Position numbers and translations under genes: made by a program. Positions 1 to 9,266 of a stretch of 64,000 bases of DNA are shown here, in pieces. The notes under the pieces were generated by a model, which was not told the origin of the DNA, did not search any database, and saw only the letters and a list, made by a program, of their open reading frames with translations. Each line of letters opens with the position of its first letter. Within the stretch, counting starts at the first letter, position 1. This DNA is from Candidatus Peribacteraceae bacterium (GTDB lineage: Bacteria > Patescibacteriota > Gracilibacteria > Peribacterales > Peribacteraceae), in assembly GCA_028703445.1 (NCBI GenBank), contig JAQVMW010000001.1, forward strand, positions 177,853 to 241,852, read 5' to 3'.

Positions 1-1
1 A

Positions 2-230
2 CTTGGCATCACGAACGACCAGAAAGCAAATGCTACCTGCCTATCTCTCTGTACGATTCACGGTAACTCCCAGCGACATATAGAACTCATTTCTTCCCCT
101 TTTCGTTTCATCTGCTTCTGCCCCTGACCCGCACGCTATCATCAAATTTCGCTGCGCATTCGATCCCAATGACGGAAAAAACGACCTGCAAACAGCTTTT
201 TACGCTGAAGAGATGCTGGATGTTCAGTAA
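2..230 (+). other. possible frameshifted 3' end of an upstream gene
   Basis: Two overlapping plus-strand open frames look coding. One runs from the window edge to a TGA at 125-127. The other runs from about 84 to a TAA at 228-230 and ends in a plausible C-terminus (residues ...AFYAEEMLDVQ). Neither has a start here. A single frame change between about 84 and 125 would join them into one C-terminal segment. This could be a broken gene, an assembly error or chance. Confidence 0.25.
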
Positions 231-270
231 ACTTGACAAGTTAGCCCTCTAGTAGGAAGCTGTGCCTCCG

Positions 271-2793
271 ATGAATTCGACACATTCGCGACAGGAGGGC
301 GATGTACGCCATGAGCATGGCAATGGAAACGGCCATGATTTGAATGCAGGGCTTGTCCGAAAGTGGCTGAACATTCCAGCCAATCACCAGATCATCACCT
401 GCTACGAGCTCCTCGGCATTACTCCGCAGAAAGCGGAGGTACCACAGCGGGTCAACGATGTAGAACTGGATCAACTTGCATTGCTGACTCCCTATCTGCA
501 GGATGAGAGAACACGAGACGACGCAGAAAGAATCGCGCTCGAGCTCGAAAAAGCCAAGGAGCTTCTCGTAGATGAGAAAAGACGTTTGAAGTACAACCGT
601 ACCATCTTTGCGAAACACCCGGAACTCGCCGCGTTGTATGCCGCCGAGGAAACGTATGCCGCAGCGATCCAGTGTCTGCCGCAGACCATCTGCCCCCGCC
701 AATCCCGGTCCACCTCTGTCCTTTCAGGCATAGCGGCATGGACGAGAAAGAGCCCCGCCATCACCGTTGCTGCAGCGGGAACATTAACTCTGCTCGCAGG
801 AATTTTTGCCATGAGGCGGCAGAGTACATTTGATGCCGAAACATCAGTTGCCGTTGAAAAGAAACTCCCCGATGATGCACCGGAGCTGAACAGAGTGCCC
901 GTTGCCCCGGATCCGGCTCCCGTACAGAAGAAAATCGAATCACCGAAATCATCTGTTCCAGTCAGGGCAAATGCTCCGGAAGCAGATATTACCGTTGTTC
1001 CTCCTCCATCGATCCCTGTCGCTCCTCTCCCATCGGAAAAAATCCCCGCCCCGCCCCCCACCCCTTCTGCCACGCCGACTCCGGAAAAACCAGTGGAAGA
1101 AGCTCCGATACAGCAGGAGAAAACTCCTGAACGGAAGCCGGTTCCCTCAGCGGAAGAACTCGAAAAATACAGTGATCTTCTCAAGAGCCCGACACTCGCG
1201 AAATTTCCCGTACAGGATATCGTGGAGCAGGCACAGAAGAGCCGCGACGCAGCCCAGCAGTCGACACTCCTCCGTATCGCCATGCAGAAAGCCCGTGCCG
1301 CGCACGATCTCGATGGAGCTATGAGCGTACTCCATGCAAAACAGGAGATTTTCGATGATGACCCTGCCATCCTGCAAGATAAAATCGCCGTGATTCTGGA
1401 AGCTGCAGAACTCGAAGATAGAGATGTGGCCAAAGTAATGCTCCACGTGTACCACGTCACCCACGAGCTCTGCGACAGCGATGACCTGCCTGCAGCGAAG
1501 AGGTTCCTCTCAAAACTCCAGAGTCGCTCGTCTTCGAAACAGAACCGCTCATCGACGAATCGGCAGCAATTGGCGGCGATGGTGAAGTTCGTATCGCGAC
1601 TCGAAGCAACCTACAAACGGCTAAACGTCGAAGATCACCTCCAGACACCGGAAGAATTCCCCGATGATCCGAAAGCCAATGGCGTCTTGGGAGAGTACCG
1701 CTGCCTCGAACAGGGAGACTGGTCACGGACCGAGTACCTGCGCAAATCGGATAACCCCGATTTAAAGGCGCTGGCGGACCGTGTTGATCGGCTTTCCGCT
1801 CTCCCTGCAGAGGAACTTCTTCAATTTGCCAAGGATCTGCGTGATCGGCAGCCGACGAAACCCGGCCTGCTTGCGCTGGCCGTGGAATGCTGTGACTTGG
1901 GAATACGGAAAGCCGTTGAACCCATCATGGTCACGCGCCTGAAAGATCTCCGACTCACGGTCATCCGAGAGCACGGGCTCATTCTCCCGTTGGTGCAACA
2001 CCCCGCAACACTCGATACACAGAAGGGAATCTCCGGCACGGACTTCCTTCCGGCTCCCGAGACGGCACCACTCCCGGGGGCAGTGCCGCTGCTCACCGGG
2101 AATCTAGAGAGTTTTCGCAAACGCAGCCGCATCGTGCGCGATGTCTGTGAAATCTCGCAACGGAACGGTGCTCTGGAATTGAAATGTGGATCGCCCTACA
2201 ACGAGTGGGTTTCTCTGATACACATTCCTGCCAACCCGGAGGCACTGGCCATCGTGAAATCCGGAAAACCCTACGTATTCACCGTGACGTTTTCACGGAC
2301 GAAAGGGGCTCGTACAAACGAGAAGTTACCACAAGGAGGTACTGGCTTTCTCATTCCTCTTCCCACTAAAAAACACATGAGCGTCTTGTGGGATGGGAAT
2401 ATGCACAAAGACTGGTGGGGCAAAAACATGCTTCGGTCCGGCATTTATCCAGAAACACCATACTTTTGGAGTCGTGAAAAAAAATCTCCAGCGCATTTCG
2501 ATCATCAAAAGCCTCTGATCAAAGAAGACGGGCGGGAATACATCTGTCAGGTTTCCGTTCGTTCGGATGGTCGGCAGATCTGCATTGACGCAATCCTGGC
2601 AGAGAATGGTCGTTCACAGGCGATTGCATCAGTATCCTTTGTGGCCCCCATGGATACCGACAGCAGTACTTACCTCCTTAGGGAGGGGAAAAACCCTCTC
2701 CCGATAGAGCCTGTTGTGGGCTTCGGAGCAGGCGGAGGAACCATGAAAGCATACGATGCCACCCTTGCGCCACTGCCACCGCAGAGACGGTGA
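271..2793 (+). CDS. membrane-anchored protein with N-terminal J-like domain
   Basis: About 840 residues. Residues ~40-110 hold a J-like helical module (CYELLGI start, basic-acidic helices, ending DEKRRLKYN), resembling the degenerate DnaJ-like region of some planctomycete proteins. One membrane segment follows at ~165-182, then a Pro/Lys/Glu-rich linker (~205-300), a helical region and a C-terminal beta-rich domain of about 200 residues that I cannot assign. It is probably an anchored protein with a large extracytoplasmic part. The start is uncertain: ATG 271 lies 12 nt after TAGGAA, while GTG 262 is also in frame. A perfect TTGACA sits at 233-238. The FAD protein follows after 84 bp. Function unknown. 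Confidence 0.75.
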   Translation: MNSTHSRQEGDVRHEHGNGNGHDLNAGLVRKWLNIPANHQIITCYELLGITPQKAEVPQRVNDVELDQLALLTPYLQDERTRDDAERIALELEKAKELLVDEKRRLKYNRTIFAKHPELAALYAAEETYAAAIQCLPQTICPRQSRSTSVLSGIAAWTRKSPAITVAAAGTLTLLAGIFAMRRQSTFDAETSVAVEKKLPDDAPELNRVPVAPDPAPVQKKIESPKSSVPVRANAPEADITVVPPPSIPVAPLPSEKIPAPPPTPSATPTPEKPVEEAPIQQEKTPERKPVPSAEELEKYSDLLKSPTLAKFPVQDIVEQAQKSRDAAQQSTLLRIAMQKARAAHDLDGAMSVLHAKQEIFDDDPAILQDKIAVILEAAELEDRDVAKVMLHVYHVTHELCDSDDLPAAKRFLSKLQSRSSSKQNRSSTNRQQLAAMVKFVSRLEATYKRLNVEDHLQTPEEFPDDPKANGVLGEYRCLEQGDWSRTEYLRKSDNPDLKALADRVDRLSALPAEELLQFAKDLRDRQPTKPGLLALAVECCDLGIRKAVEPIMVTRLKDLRLTVIREHGLILPLVQHPATLDTQKGISGTDFLPAPETAPLPGAVPLLTGNLESFRKRSRIVRDVCEISQRNGALELKCGSPYNEWVSLIHIPANPEALAIVKSGKPYVFTVTFSRTKGARTNEKLPQGGTGFLIPLPTKKHMSVLWDGNMHKDWWGKNMLRSGIYPETPYFWSREKKSPAHFDHQKPLIKEDGREYICQVSVRSDGRQICIDAILAENGRSQAIASVSFVAPMDTDSSTYLLREGKNPLPIEPVVGFGAGGGTMKAYDATLAPLPPQRR

Positions 2794-2860
2794 ATTGTTG
2801 TTCTCTGTATCGCCCTCATCCATCGGCCAAACGAGAACGATGAAACTCTCTGTGAGAAGG

Positions 2861-2866
2861 TATAGT
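2861..2866 (+). promoter_or_regulatory. -10 box of the FAD oxidoreductase gene
   Basis: TATAGT lies 11 nt before ATG 2878. A TSS about 7 nt downstream of the box would leave a leader of only ~5 nt and would place the in-frame GTG at 2869 upstream of the message. Confidence 0.45.
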
Positions 2867-2877
2867 GTGTGATACGC

Positions 2878-5800
2878 ATGATGCGCCCGTCTCGTCGTTT
2901 GGTTTTCTGGGCATTGGGGATTCTTATGGCGCTCGCCATCTGCGCAATACTGTTGTTCCTTTTGAATAAATCCAAGCGAAATCCGGAGATACCCCCCCAA
3001 AAAACCATCGAGGCCGACGTCCTCATTTATGGGGGAAGCCTGGGGGGGATCAGTGCTGCCCTTTCTCTGGCAAACGAGAACAGAACGATTGTCCTCGTAA
3101 CGGAAAACTCCGTGATCGGAGGGCAAGCAGTGGAGTCGGGAATCAGTGCCTTCGATGACATGCATAATCCATGGGAAGACAGCCTGCTCTACGCCGAGTT
3201 GGCTACCTACCTTCGAAGCCGGTACCGAAACGATGGTTCCGGTCTCGGAAGGGCAGTGGTAGGAAAAGTGGCAAGTCCCGCTCAGGATATCGAAGATTTC
3301 TTCTTAAAAAAAATTGCCGAAAAGCCGGAGATCACTCTTCTCAGAAACCATCGCTTTGTAGAAGCACACAAAAATGGAAACAAATATGAGAACGCAATAG
3401 TGGAAGATAAGAAAACACAACAGAGAACGCTCGTGCGTTTCTCTTATCTTGTGTCCGCATCACAGACAGGCCTTTTGCTCAAAGAGCTTGGTGAACCCTA
3501 CGACGTCGGCTTTGATACCGCAGAAGAAACAGGGGAGTCCGGTACTCTCCCCAAAGTTGTGAAAGATGCTTTCGTGAATGGAATAGACGATGGAACCCAG
3601 AAATTTCCCGGTTGGGGAAATCGTGTCCAGGCCGTCAGCTCTCCTTTCGTTTTGTTCGATCGTGGGTATTCCGGCGATTTTTTCCCTATCGATCAGTTCC
3701 CCGATCAGAACTGCTGGCTCCCCGCAAGGTCCGAGAGCTATATCATCAGCGCTTCCGTCTCTCAATCATCCAAGGCACTCTGCGTGGCCGCGGTGACTCC
3801 CCATCCCGGTTTCAGCGACACATACGACGTGTACTTCATCAATCATGGCATGAAGGAAATTGGAGCGAACATTCGCTGGCCATCTTCAAGCATCTCTCTG
3901 AATGTATCCAAAACTGCAGAGACAACTGAGCGTTTTGTGAAAATCGGAACCTTTTTCATCGATCCTCTCGATCCCCCCACGCTTACATTCAGCTCCAAGA
4001 ATACCCCCCTCTCCGTCGAAGGGATTCTTCTGGTGAAAACAAATTTGCATCACCCCCCGTTGATCGTTTCTGCTCCCTTTGCCGAGATCACCACTGTTAA
4101 GCGCTCCGGCTTACTCGTCACGTCCGATGTCTATCTGATCGCCCGAGATGGCGTGAGTGCTCCCTCTTCCCTGCAGATAACAATCAACAAGGAATCCTAC
4201 CTAGTCACAGAAGAAGGAAAAGGAACCTACCTCCTGCGCAATGTGATTTTCGGCAACACGGGATCATTCGTCCTCCCTCCTGAGACCCGCGAGACGCTCG
4301 CGAGTATCATGGCCTTCCCAACAGGCTTAGCTACTCGTCGCACGACATTTGAATGGAAGTTACCCGCAGCACTGGATAATACTGACCAAAAAAGCAATCC
4401 AGTAAAGGCCTCGTGGGATTTTACAGTCAACAAGAGTGGTGAATATATTCTTGGAATTGATTGGACAAGAAAGCAATGGATCAAGGTTGCGCTCCGCGAG
4501 AGCAAAACAAACAAAGAGATAACCACTTTCGGCTTCCAACCGCTCTACCCCAGCCGTACTACACAGCCCATAAGAGTTGTACGTCTGACGGCAGGTGTGT
4601 TCTATCGGATGGAAGCGGATCCCCTCACGAACACCGTCGCCCAATGGGATCCACCTCCTATTTTCTCACTGGAAGCCCTAGACGCGTCCAATTATCGCTA
4701 TGAGAAATCATCGGAGGGGAATAGCGCTCACTTGGTTGGTTCCGCGACCACGGGCATCTATGATGCTTGGGTACGCAGTCCAAACAAATCCGTGAAAATT
4801 CTCTCCGCTCTACTATTCAAAAACGGGAATTCATATGACATTCCCATTAAACAGTTGGAAGCATTCACTTATGCTGGAAAATTCTTTCTTTTTTTGCCCT
4901 ATGATTTGAGGGCAAACGGTGCAAGTGAGCTTCTCGTGTCCCCTTCTTCTCAAGAGGATGTCTACCACTTTCGGAGAACCTCACCAAAAAATGATCTCAC
5001 TGTGGATCTCTCATCGCTTCCACCTGGTAAATGGTCAACTGTCTTCGGAACACTCAACACTTCGGATATCTCTAATCCTCCTTCTGCTACCATCCATCAT
5101 TCCAATGGAAGACTTCCTGATCAAAATCTGCCGTTGCTCTCGGTTGGATATTCACTGATCGGTAAAAACTCCTTTGTGCATCAGGGACCATCCACAATGA
5201 CAATCAATAATCTTCCGAACGAAATTCAAGATATCTGGTTTTATGAGGAAATTCCAAATCTGCAAACATCTTGGCAATTCTCCCTCTTTCGTAAAATCGT
5301 TGGCAACGATGAATCGAATGAAAATCCTACTCTCTTTTCCTTCAGGAATATTGTTTCCTCCGGATCTGTCGTTTCGGGAACTTTTTTCGTTCCCAGTCTC
5401 TCCCCTGTCGCGCGTACGACCATGGGCGCGACCATTGTCGCGGAACCATCGAATGATTTCACTCCTGTGTTCGTCGACGACATTGAATCACAGGCAACCA
5501 TCGATGGCTCCCGGCAGCTTTCCTATCTGTACTACTACTGGCTGAAATACATTGTTCCACCTCTTCAAGGCATCTTGGACTGCGATGCAACGCACGACCC
5601 TGTCTGTTCGATGAAACGTGTTTCTCTGCTCCTGGGTCTGTTCCCGGGATCCTCAGACCTGTTCCCTGTGATCCCGTACTACCGGGAAGGCAGAAGAGCA
5701 AAAACTGTTGATCGTATGAATGAAATGGATCTCTCCCTCCTCCTCCAGAACTGTGATGAGAAGCCCGGCGCCTGCACGGACACCACTTGTGAAAGTTATG

Positions 5801-6675
5801 TGCAAAACAACCATTTCTGCATCAAGAAACAACAGGAGGCCGTCTTCCCCGCCGATTCCATTGCGGCAGTGCATTATGGAATGGACATTCACGCTTACTA
5901 CAACCTTGAAGAGTATTTCGCTAAAAATGGCGTGTCGGAATTCTTGAAATACTTCAAGGAAAAAAAACTGTTATCTGGTCTCTCTAACCCATTACAAAAT
6001 TTCGTTTCCTTCGTGCGACCGTCTTCACTGAAGATGGGCGCCCTGATTCCACAGAAAACAGAAAACCTTCTTTTGGTATCAAGCAATATCGGCTCAACCC
6101 AACTCGCCAATGGTGCTCTCCGTATCCATGTGAATGAGATGGCCATCGGTCAATCTGCCGGCTACCTCCTGGCTTTCTGTCTTCAGAACAACATCACGCC
6201 TGCCCTCTTGCGCGACGATGCCTCCAAACTGCACACCTTCCAGCATCTGCTCATTGAGAAAGGCGCTGTCATTTATCCCATTCGCGATATGAATGCCGAT
6301 CCAACACTCAGCAAAGCCGTGCAACATCTGATCGTGGATGGTTTGCTGCAACCGGAACTCGTCCCCTTCGCTCCCCCCTCCACCTACCATTCATTCCAAT
6401 TCGTTGTGGGCACAGATACACCGCTGTCTGAAGCCGATAACGCCCTCATGAAACAGATTTGGGCAAATGACCGTACCATCGACGCAATTTCGCCAAAAAA
6501 CGTTTTCTCGTTGTTTTCCGAAACTCCGGAAAAAATGACCAATGAACGAAAAAGATCGCTCCTTGTGCTTATGGGATTCGCTGAGCAAAACTCGACCGAA
6601 AAGGAGAAATCTAAAAAAGCCCATCTCTTCCGCACCATCTACCTCATAAAAGGGAAAGAGCTGCATTGGTACTGA
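2878..6675 (+). CDS. giant membrane-anchored FAD-dependent oxidoreductase
   Basis: About 1265 residues. A TM anchor lies at ~10-29. A Rossmann dinucleotide motif GGSLGGISAALSLA at ~52-65 marks an FAD-binding fold. The C-terminal part (~1070-1150: LLLVSSNIGSTQLANGALR, then GQSAGYLLAF) resembles the FAD-closing segment of the FAD_oxidored family. Between them lies an insert of ~750 residues rich in beta strands, probably adhesion or carbohydrate-binding-like domains, which makes this far longer than the usual ~450-600 residues. The protein is probably exported and tethered; the substrate is unknown. ATG 2878 is chosen from the -10 box at 2861 (ATG 2881 is also possible). Confidence 0.75.
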   Translation: MMRPSRRLVFWALGILMALAICAILLFLLNKSKRNPEIPPQKTIEADVLIYGGSLGGISAALSLANENRTIVLVTENSVIGGQAVESGISAFDDMHNPWEDSLLYAELATYLRSRYRNDGSGLGRAVVGKVASPAQDIEDFFLKKIAEKPEITLLRNHRFVEAHKNGNKYENAIVEDKKTQQRTLVRFSYLVSASQTGLLLKELGEPYDVGFDTAEETGESGTLPKVVKDAFVNGIDDGTQKFPGWGNRVQAVSSPFVLFDRGYSGDFFPIDQFPDQNCWLPARSESYIISASVSQSSKALCVAAVTPHPGFSDTYDVYFINHGMKEIGANIRWPSSSISLNVSKTAETTERFVKIGTFFIDPLDPPTLTFSSKNTPLSVEGILLVKTNLHHPPLIVSAPFAEITTVKRSGLLVTSDVYLIARDGVSAPSSLQITINKESYLVTEEGKGTYLLRNVIFGNTGSFVLPPETRETLASIMAFPTGLATRRTTFEWKLPAALDNTDQKSNPVKASWDFTVNKSGEYILGIDWTRKQWIKVALRESKTNKEITTFGFQPLYPSRTTQPIRVVRLTAGVFYRMEADPLTNTVAQWDPPPIFSLEALDASNYRYEKSSEGNSAHLVGSATTGIYDAWVRSPNKSVKILSALLFKNGNSYDIPIKQLEAFTYAGKFFLFLPYDLRANGASELLVSPSSQEDVYHFRRTSPKNDLTVDLSSLPPGKWSTVFGTLNTSDISNPPSATIHHSNGRLPDQNLPLLSVGYSLIGKNSFVHQGPSTMTINNLPNEIQDIWFYEEIPNLQTSWQFSLFRKIVGNDESNENPTLFSFRNIVSSGSVVSGTFFVPSLSPVARTTMGATIVAEPSNDFTPVFVDDIESQATIDGSRQLSYLYYYWLKYIVPPLQGILDCDATHDPVCSMKRVSLLLGLFPGSSDLFPVIPYYREGRRAKTVDRMNEMDLSLLLQNCDEKPGACTDTTCESYVQNNHFCIKKQQEAVFPADSIAAVHYGMDIHAYYNLEEYFAKNGVSEFLKYFKEKKLLSGLSNPLQNFVSFVRPSSLKMGALIPQKTENLLLVSSNIGSTQLANGALRIHVNEMAIGQSAGYLLAFCLQNNITPALLRDDASKLHTFQHLLIEKGAVIYPIRDMNADPTLSKAVQHLIVDGLLQPELVPFAPPSTYHSFQFVVGTDTPLSEADNALMKQIWANDRTIDAISPKNVFSLFSETPEKMTNERKRSLLVLMGFAEQNSTEKEKSKKAHLFRTIYLIKGKELHWY

Positions 6676-6703
6676 TAGCTGCACTCACTCTGAAAAGTAG
6701 CCT

Positions 6704-6724
6704 CCCCCGATCTGACGGCCGGGG
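6704..6724 (+). terminator. weak hairpin after the FAD gene
   Basis: CCCCG at 6705-6709 can pair with CGGGG at 6720-6724 about 30 bp past the stop, followed by GTTGTTC rather than a clean T-run. It is only a possible terminator. Confidence 0.25.
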
Positions 6725-6816
6725 TTGTTCGGCGTGGTAAAACATGGATGTAATTTCCATCTGTTTTAAGGATCCCTGAGTCCGATTCCTACCTTCCACA
6801 TACCACAAAAAAATGG

Positions 6817-6822
6817 TATAAT
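6817..6822 (+). promoter_or_regulatory. extended -10 promoter of the glycan operon
   Basis: A consensus TATAAT preceded by TGG (extended -10) sits 11 nt before ATG 6834, giving a predicted leader of ~5 nt. It heads the three-gene operon 6834-13494. Confidence 0.65.
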
Positions 6823-6833
6823 TACCTGATTAT

Positions 6834-9266
6834 ATGCACATCGCCATCATCTTCCCGAGTTCACCGGATAATTGTATATGCAAACTCGTGTACGCCATTA
6901 CCCGATACTCAATAGGCCTGATCAAAACTCTCAAAAAAAGGGATACTGAAACGTGCGTGACAATCCTATCAACTTTGGAGAATCAGGGTCGATTTTCGCT
7001 GCATTCTGAAATCTTTGATTCCGATCGTTTCATGGTACACCGATGCTTTAACCGGAATTCCCGGGGGTTCCTCTCTCTCCTCTGGAAGGTACGCTGGAGC
7101 GAATTTGATGTTGTCCACCTGCAGCATGAAACGTTTCTCTATGGAGGACCTTTGAGCCTTTTCGTCTTGCCGCTCGTTGTCCGTTGGATACGACACTCTG
7201 TGCCGATCGTCGTGACACTGCATCACGTCGTGCATCCAAAAAAAATCACAAAGAAATTTACCGATATCTACTGCACCAGATTGCCGCCATTGCTCATAAA
7301 GTGCGGATACGCATTTTTCTATCGATTTCTTGGATATGCCGCAACGCACTGCATCGTGCATGAAGATTGTGATCAATCAACGCTCACGGAGGCCTATGGT
7401 ATTCCTGCACGCAAAATATCCATTATCCCTCACGGATCAGAGGATCGCATCATTGAAAACACTGCAGAAAAGAAGGTGCTCATGGAACAATTTGGCATCC
7501 CCGCTGATGCGGAACGTATTTACGGATTCCTGGGGTACATGGACCTCTCGAAAGGAATCGACATGCTCGTGAATGAGTTTTTGGATCATCTCGCTCTCCA
7601 TCCACGGGATGTACTCCTCATCGGCGGTATCCCCAATCCTCACTATGTCAAACAACGGAAACTCGTGGAACAACTCCAATTCCTGAGAGACCGCACCGAG
7701 CACGAAGGACATGGAAGAATTATTTGGCGCGGAGAGATCCCCACGAACCACACAGACGCCTTCTATCAGCTCATCGACGCAATCATCATTCCCTACCACA
7801 GCTTCAACGGCGGCAGTGCCGCTCTGGCACGCGCCATCAGTTATGATGTCCCCTGTCTGCTCTCCGAGGCATTTGTAGAATGCGATACCGGCCCTGCAAT
7901 CATCTTTTCACTGCAAAAAGGAGGATTGAGTGGAGCATTGCATTTTTGTGACATGACACAACATCTTCCGCATCCTTCTGATCCCGCATTCAAAGCATGG
8001 CGCGAAGGACGTCTCTGGCCTGCCGTGAGCGCAAAGACGCTGAAACTGTATCGCGAGCTGATCATGCCCGCGCCCCGGTCTTCCATCCTCCTTCTCGGCG
8101 CCTACGGCCAGCAGAACCTGGGCGATGAACTTCTGCTCCAGTCCTGTCTGGATCATCTGCCACGTTCCTCCTGTGTCGTCGCCTCCGCTCATCCTGCAGA
8201 AACGGAAAAAACACATAATGTTCGTGCAGTACCCAGCCACATCGGTTTCGCCCTCCTTCGGTGCTTTCTCCGCGCACGGATAATCGTGGTGGGCGGAGGC
8301 GATCAGTTCAAGCTCCTCAAGAAATCAATGGGACGTTCCCGACATTCCCTGCTCATCCGCGAAACCATTCTCGTCGTCATGGCAAAGCTGCTCGGGAAAA
8401 AAGTGTACTTCATCGGTGTCGGCATCGGCGCCATTTCCACACGATTCGCCCGCCTCCTCTCGACCATCATACTGCGGCTTGCGGATATCTCTTCATTCCG
8501 CGACAGGGAAAGCGCTCGCATTGCACGGACGCTTGCACCCCGGGCACAGATTATTGAAAGCGCAGATCTCGCCTTCCTGCAACGTTCCGGCGTGGGCGCA
8601 TCCACCGCCATCGCATCCTCCCCTCTCCGATTGGGCATCGCACCGGTGTTCAACCTCGACCATGCGGAAGCATTTCCGACCGTCACCCATGCGATCGGTG
8701 CCTCCATCGACACTTTCCTGAACGCAGACCCAAACCGAGAGGTGCTATTCCTGCCGTTCCAGACAGGAAGCCAAAACCACCACGATATCATCACGAGCGG
8801 CGAAATCCTCGATCACGTCTCCCAACGCCAGCGCTGTGCCATTCATGATCATCTGGATATCGTGACAGTCGAACAGACCTATCGTTCCATAAACATGCTC
8901 TGGGGCATGCGCCTGCATTCGCTGATTCTCGCCTGTCTCTACCAGGTACCTTTCATTGCGCTCATTTATGATGTCAAAGTCCGTAAATTCCTCGAAGAAA
9001 TTGATTGCGCGCAATGGGGCATCCCGTTGGATGAATCCTTCTCGGCCGAAAAACTCCTCTCACTTCATCAGAAACTCGAATCTGAATTGCCACAGGTACG
9101 ATTGCATCTGCATACACAAGCGGAGAAACTGAAGAGACTTGCTCAAATCAACGCAGAGCTTCTCAGCACGATCGGCACGGAAGCGGAGGGGATCTCCGTC
9201 CCCTGCCACAATCCTCCGACTGTACATGAACGTGCAACCTTCCGCCCCCTGGCCTCGGAATCATGA
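6834..9266 (+). CDS. fusion of GT4 glycosyltransferase and CsaB-type pyruvyltransferase
   Basis: 810 residues with two enzymes in one chain. Residues 1 to ~405 are GT-B/GT4-like: IIPHGSED near residue 200, and a C-terminal nucleotide-sugar-binding region with FNGGSAALARA. From ~412 a second enzyme starts with LLLGAYGQQNLGDE, the N-terminal signature of the CsaB/WcaK polysaccharide pyruvyltransferase family, and ends with WGMRLHSL at ~690 and ALIYDVKVRKF, also typical. It probably adds a sugar and pyruvylates the same saccharide at the membrane; that coupling is inferred. CsaB-type pyruvylation makes ligands for SLH domains, and an SLH protein is encoded at 53.7 kb. The stop overlaps the next start (ATGA). 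Confidence 0.8.
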   Translation: MHIAIIFPSSPDNCICKLVYAITRYSIGLIKTLKKRDTETCVTILSTLENQGRFSLHSEIFDSDRFMVHRCFNRNSRGFLSLLWKVRWSEFDVVHLQHETFLYGGPLSLFVLPLVVRWIRHSVPIVVTLHHVVHPKKITKKFTDIYCTRLPPLLIKCGYAFFYRFLGYAATHCIVHEDCDQSTLTEAYGIPARKISIIPHGSEDRIIENTAEKKVLMEQFGIPADAERIYGFLGYMDLSKGIDMLVNEFLDHLALHPRDVLLIGGIPNPHYVKQRKLVEQLQFLRDRTEHEGHGRIIWRGEIPTNHTDAFYQLIDAIIIPYHSFNGGSAALARAISYDVPCLLSEAFVECDTGPAIIFSLQKGGLSGALHFCDMTQHLPHPSDPAFKAWREGRLWPAVSAKTLKLYRELIMPAPRSSILLLGAYGQQNLGDELLLQSCLDHLPRSSCVVASAHPAETEKTHNVRAVPSHIGFALLRCFLRARIIVVGGGDQFKLLKKSMGRSRHSLLIRETILVVMAKLLGKKVYFIGVGIGAISTRFARLLSTIILRLADISSFRDRESARIARTLAPRAQIIESADLAFLQRSGVGASTAIASSPLRLGIAPVFNLDHAEAFPTVTHAIGASIDTFLNADPNREVLFLPFQTGSQNHHDIITSGEILDHVSQRQRCAIHDHLDIVTVEQTYRSINMLWGMRLHSLILACLYQVPFIALIYDVKVRKFLEEIDCAQWGIPLDESFSAEKLLSLHQKLESELPQVRLHLHTQAEKLKRLAQINAELLSTIGTEAEGISVPCHNPPTVHERATFRPLASES

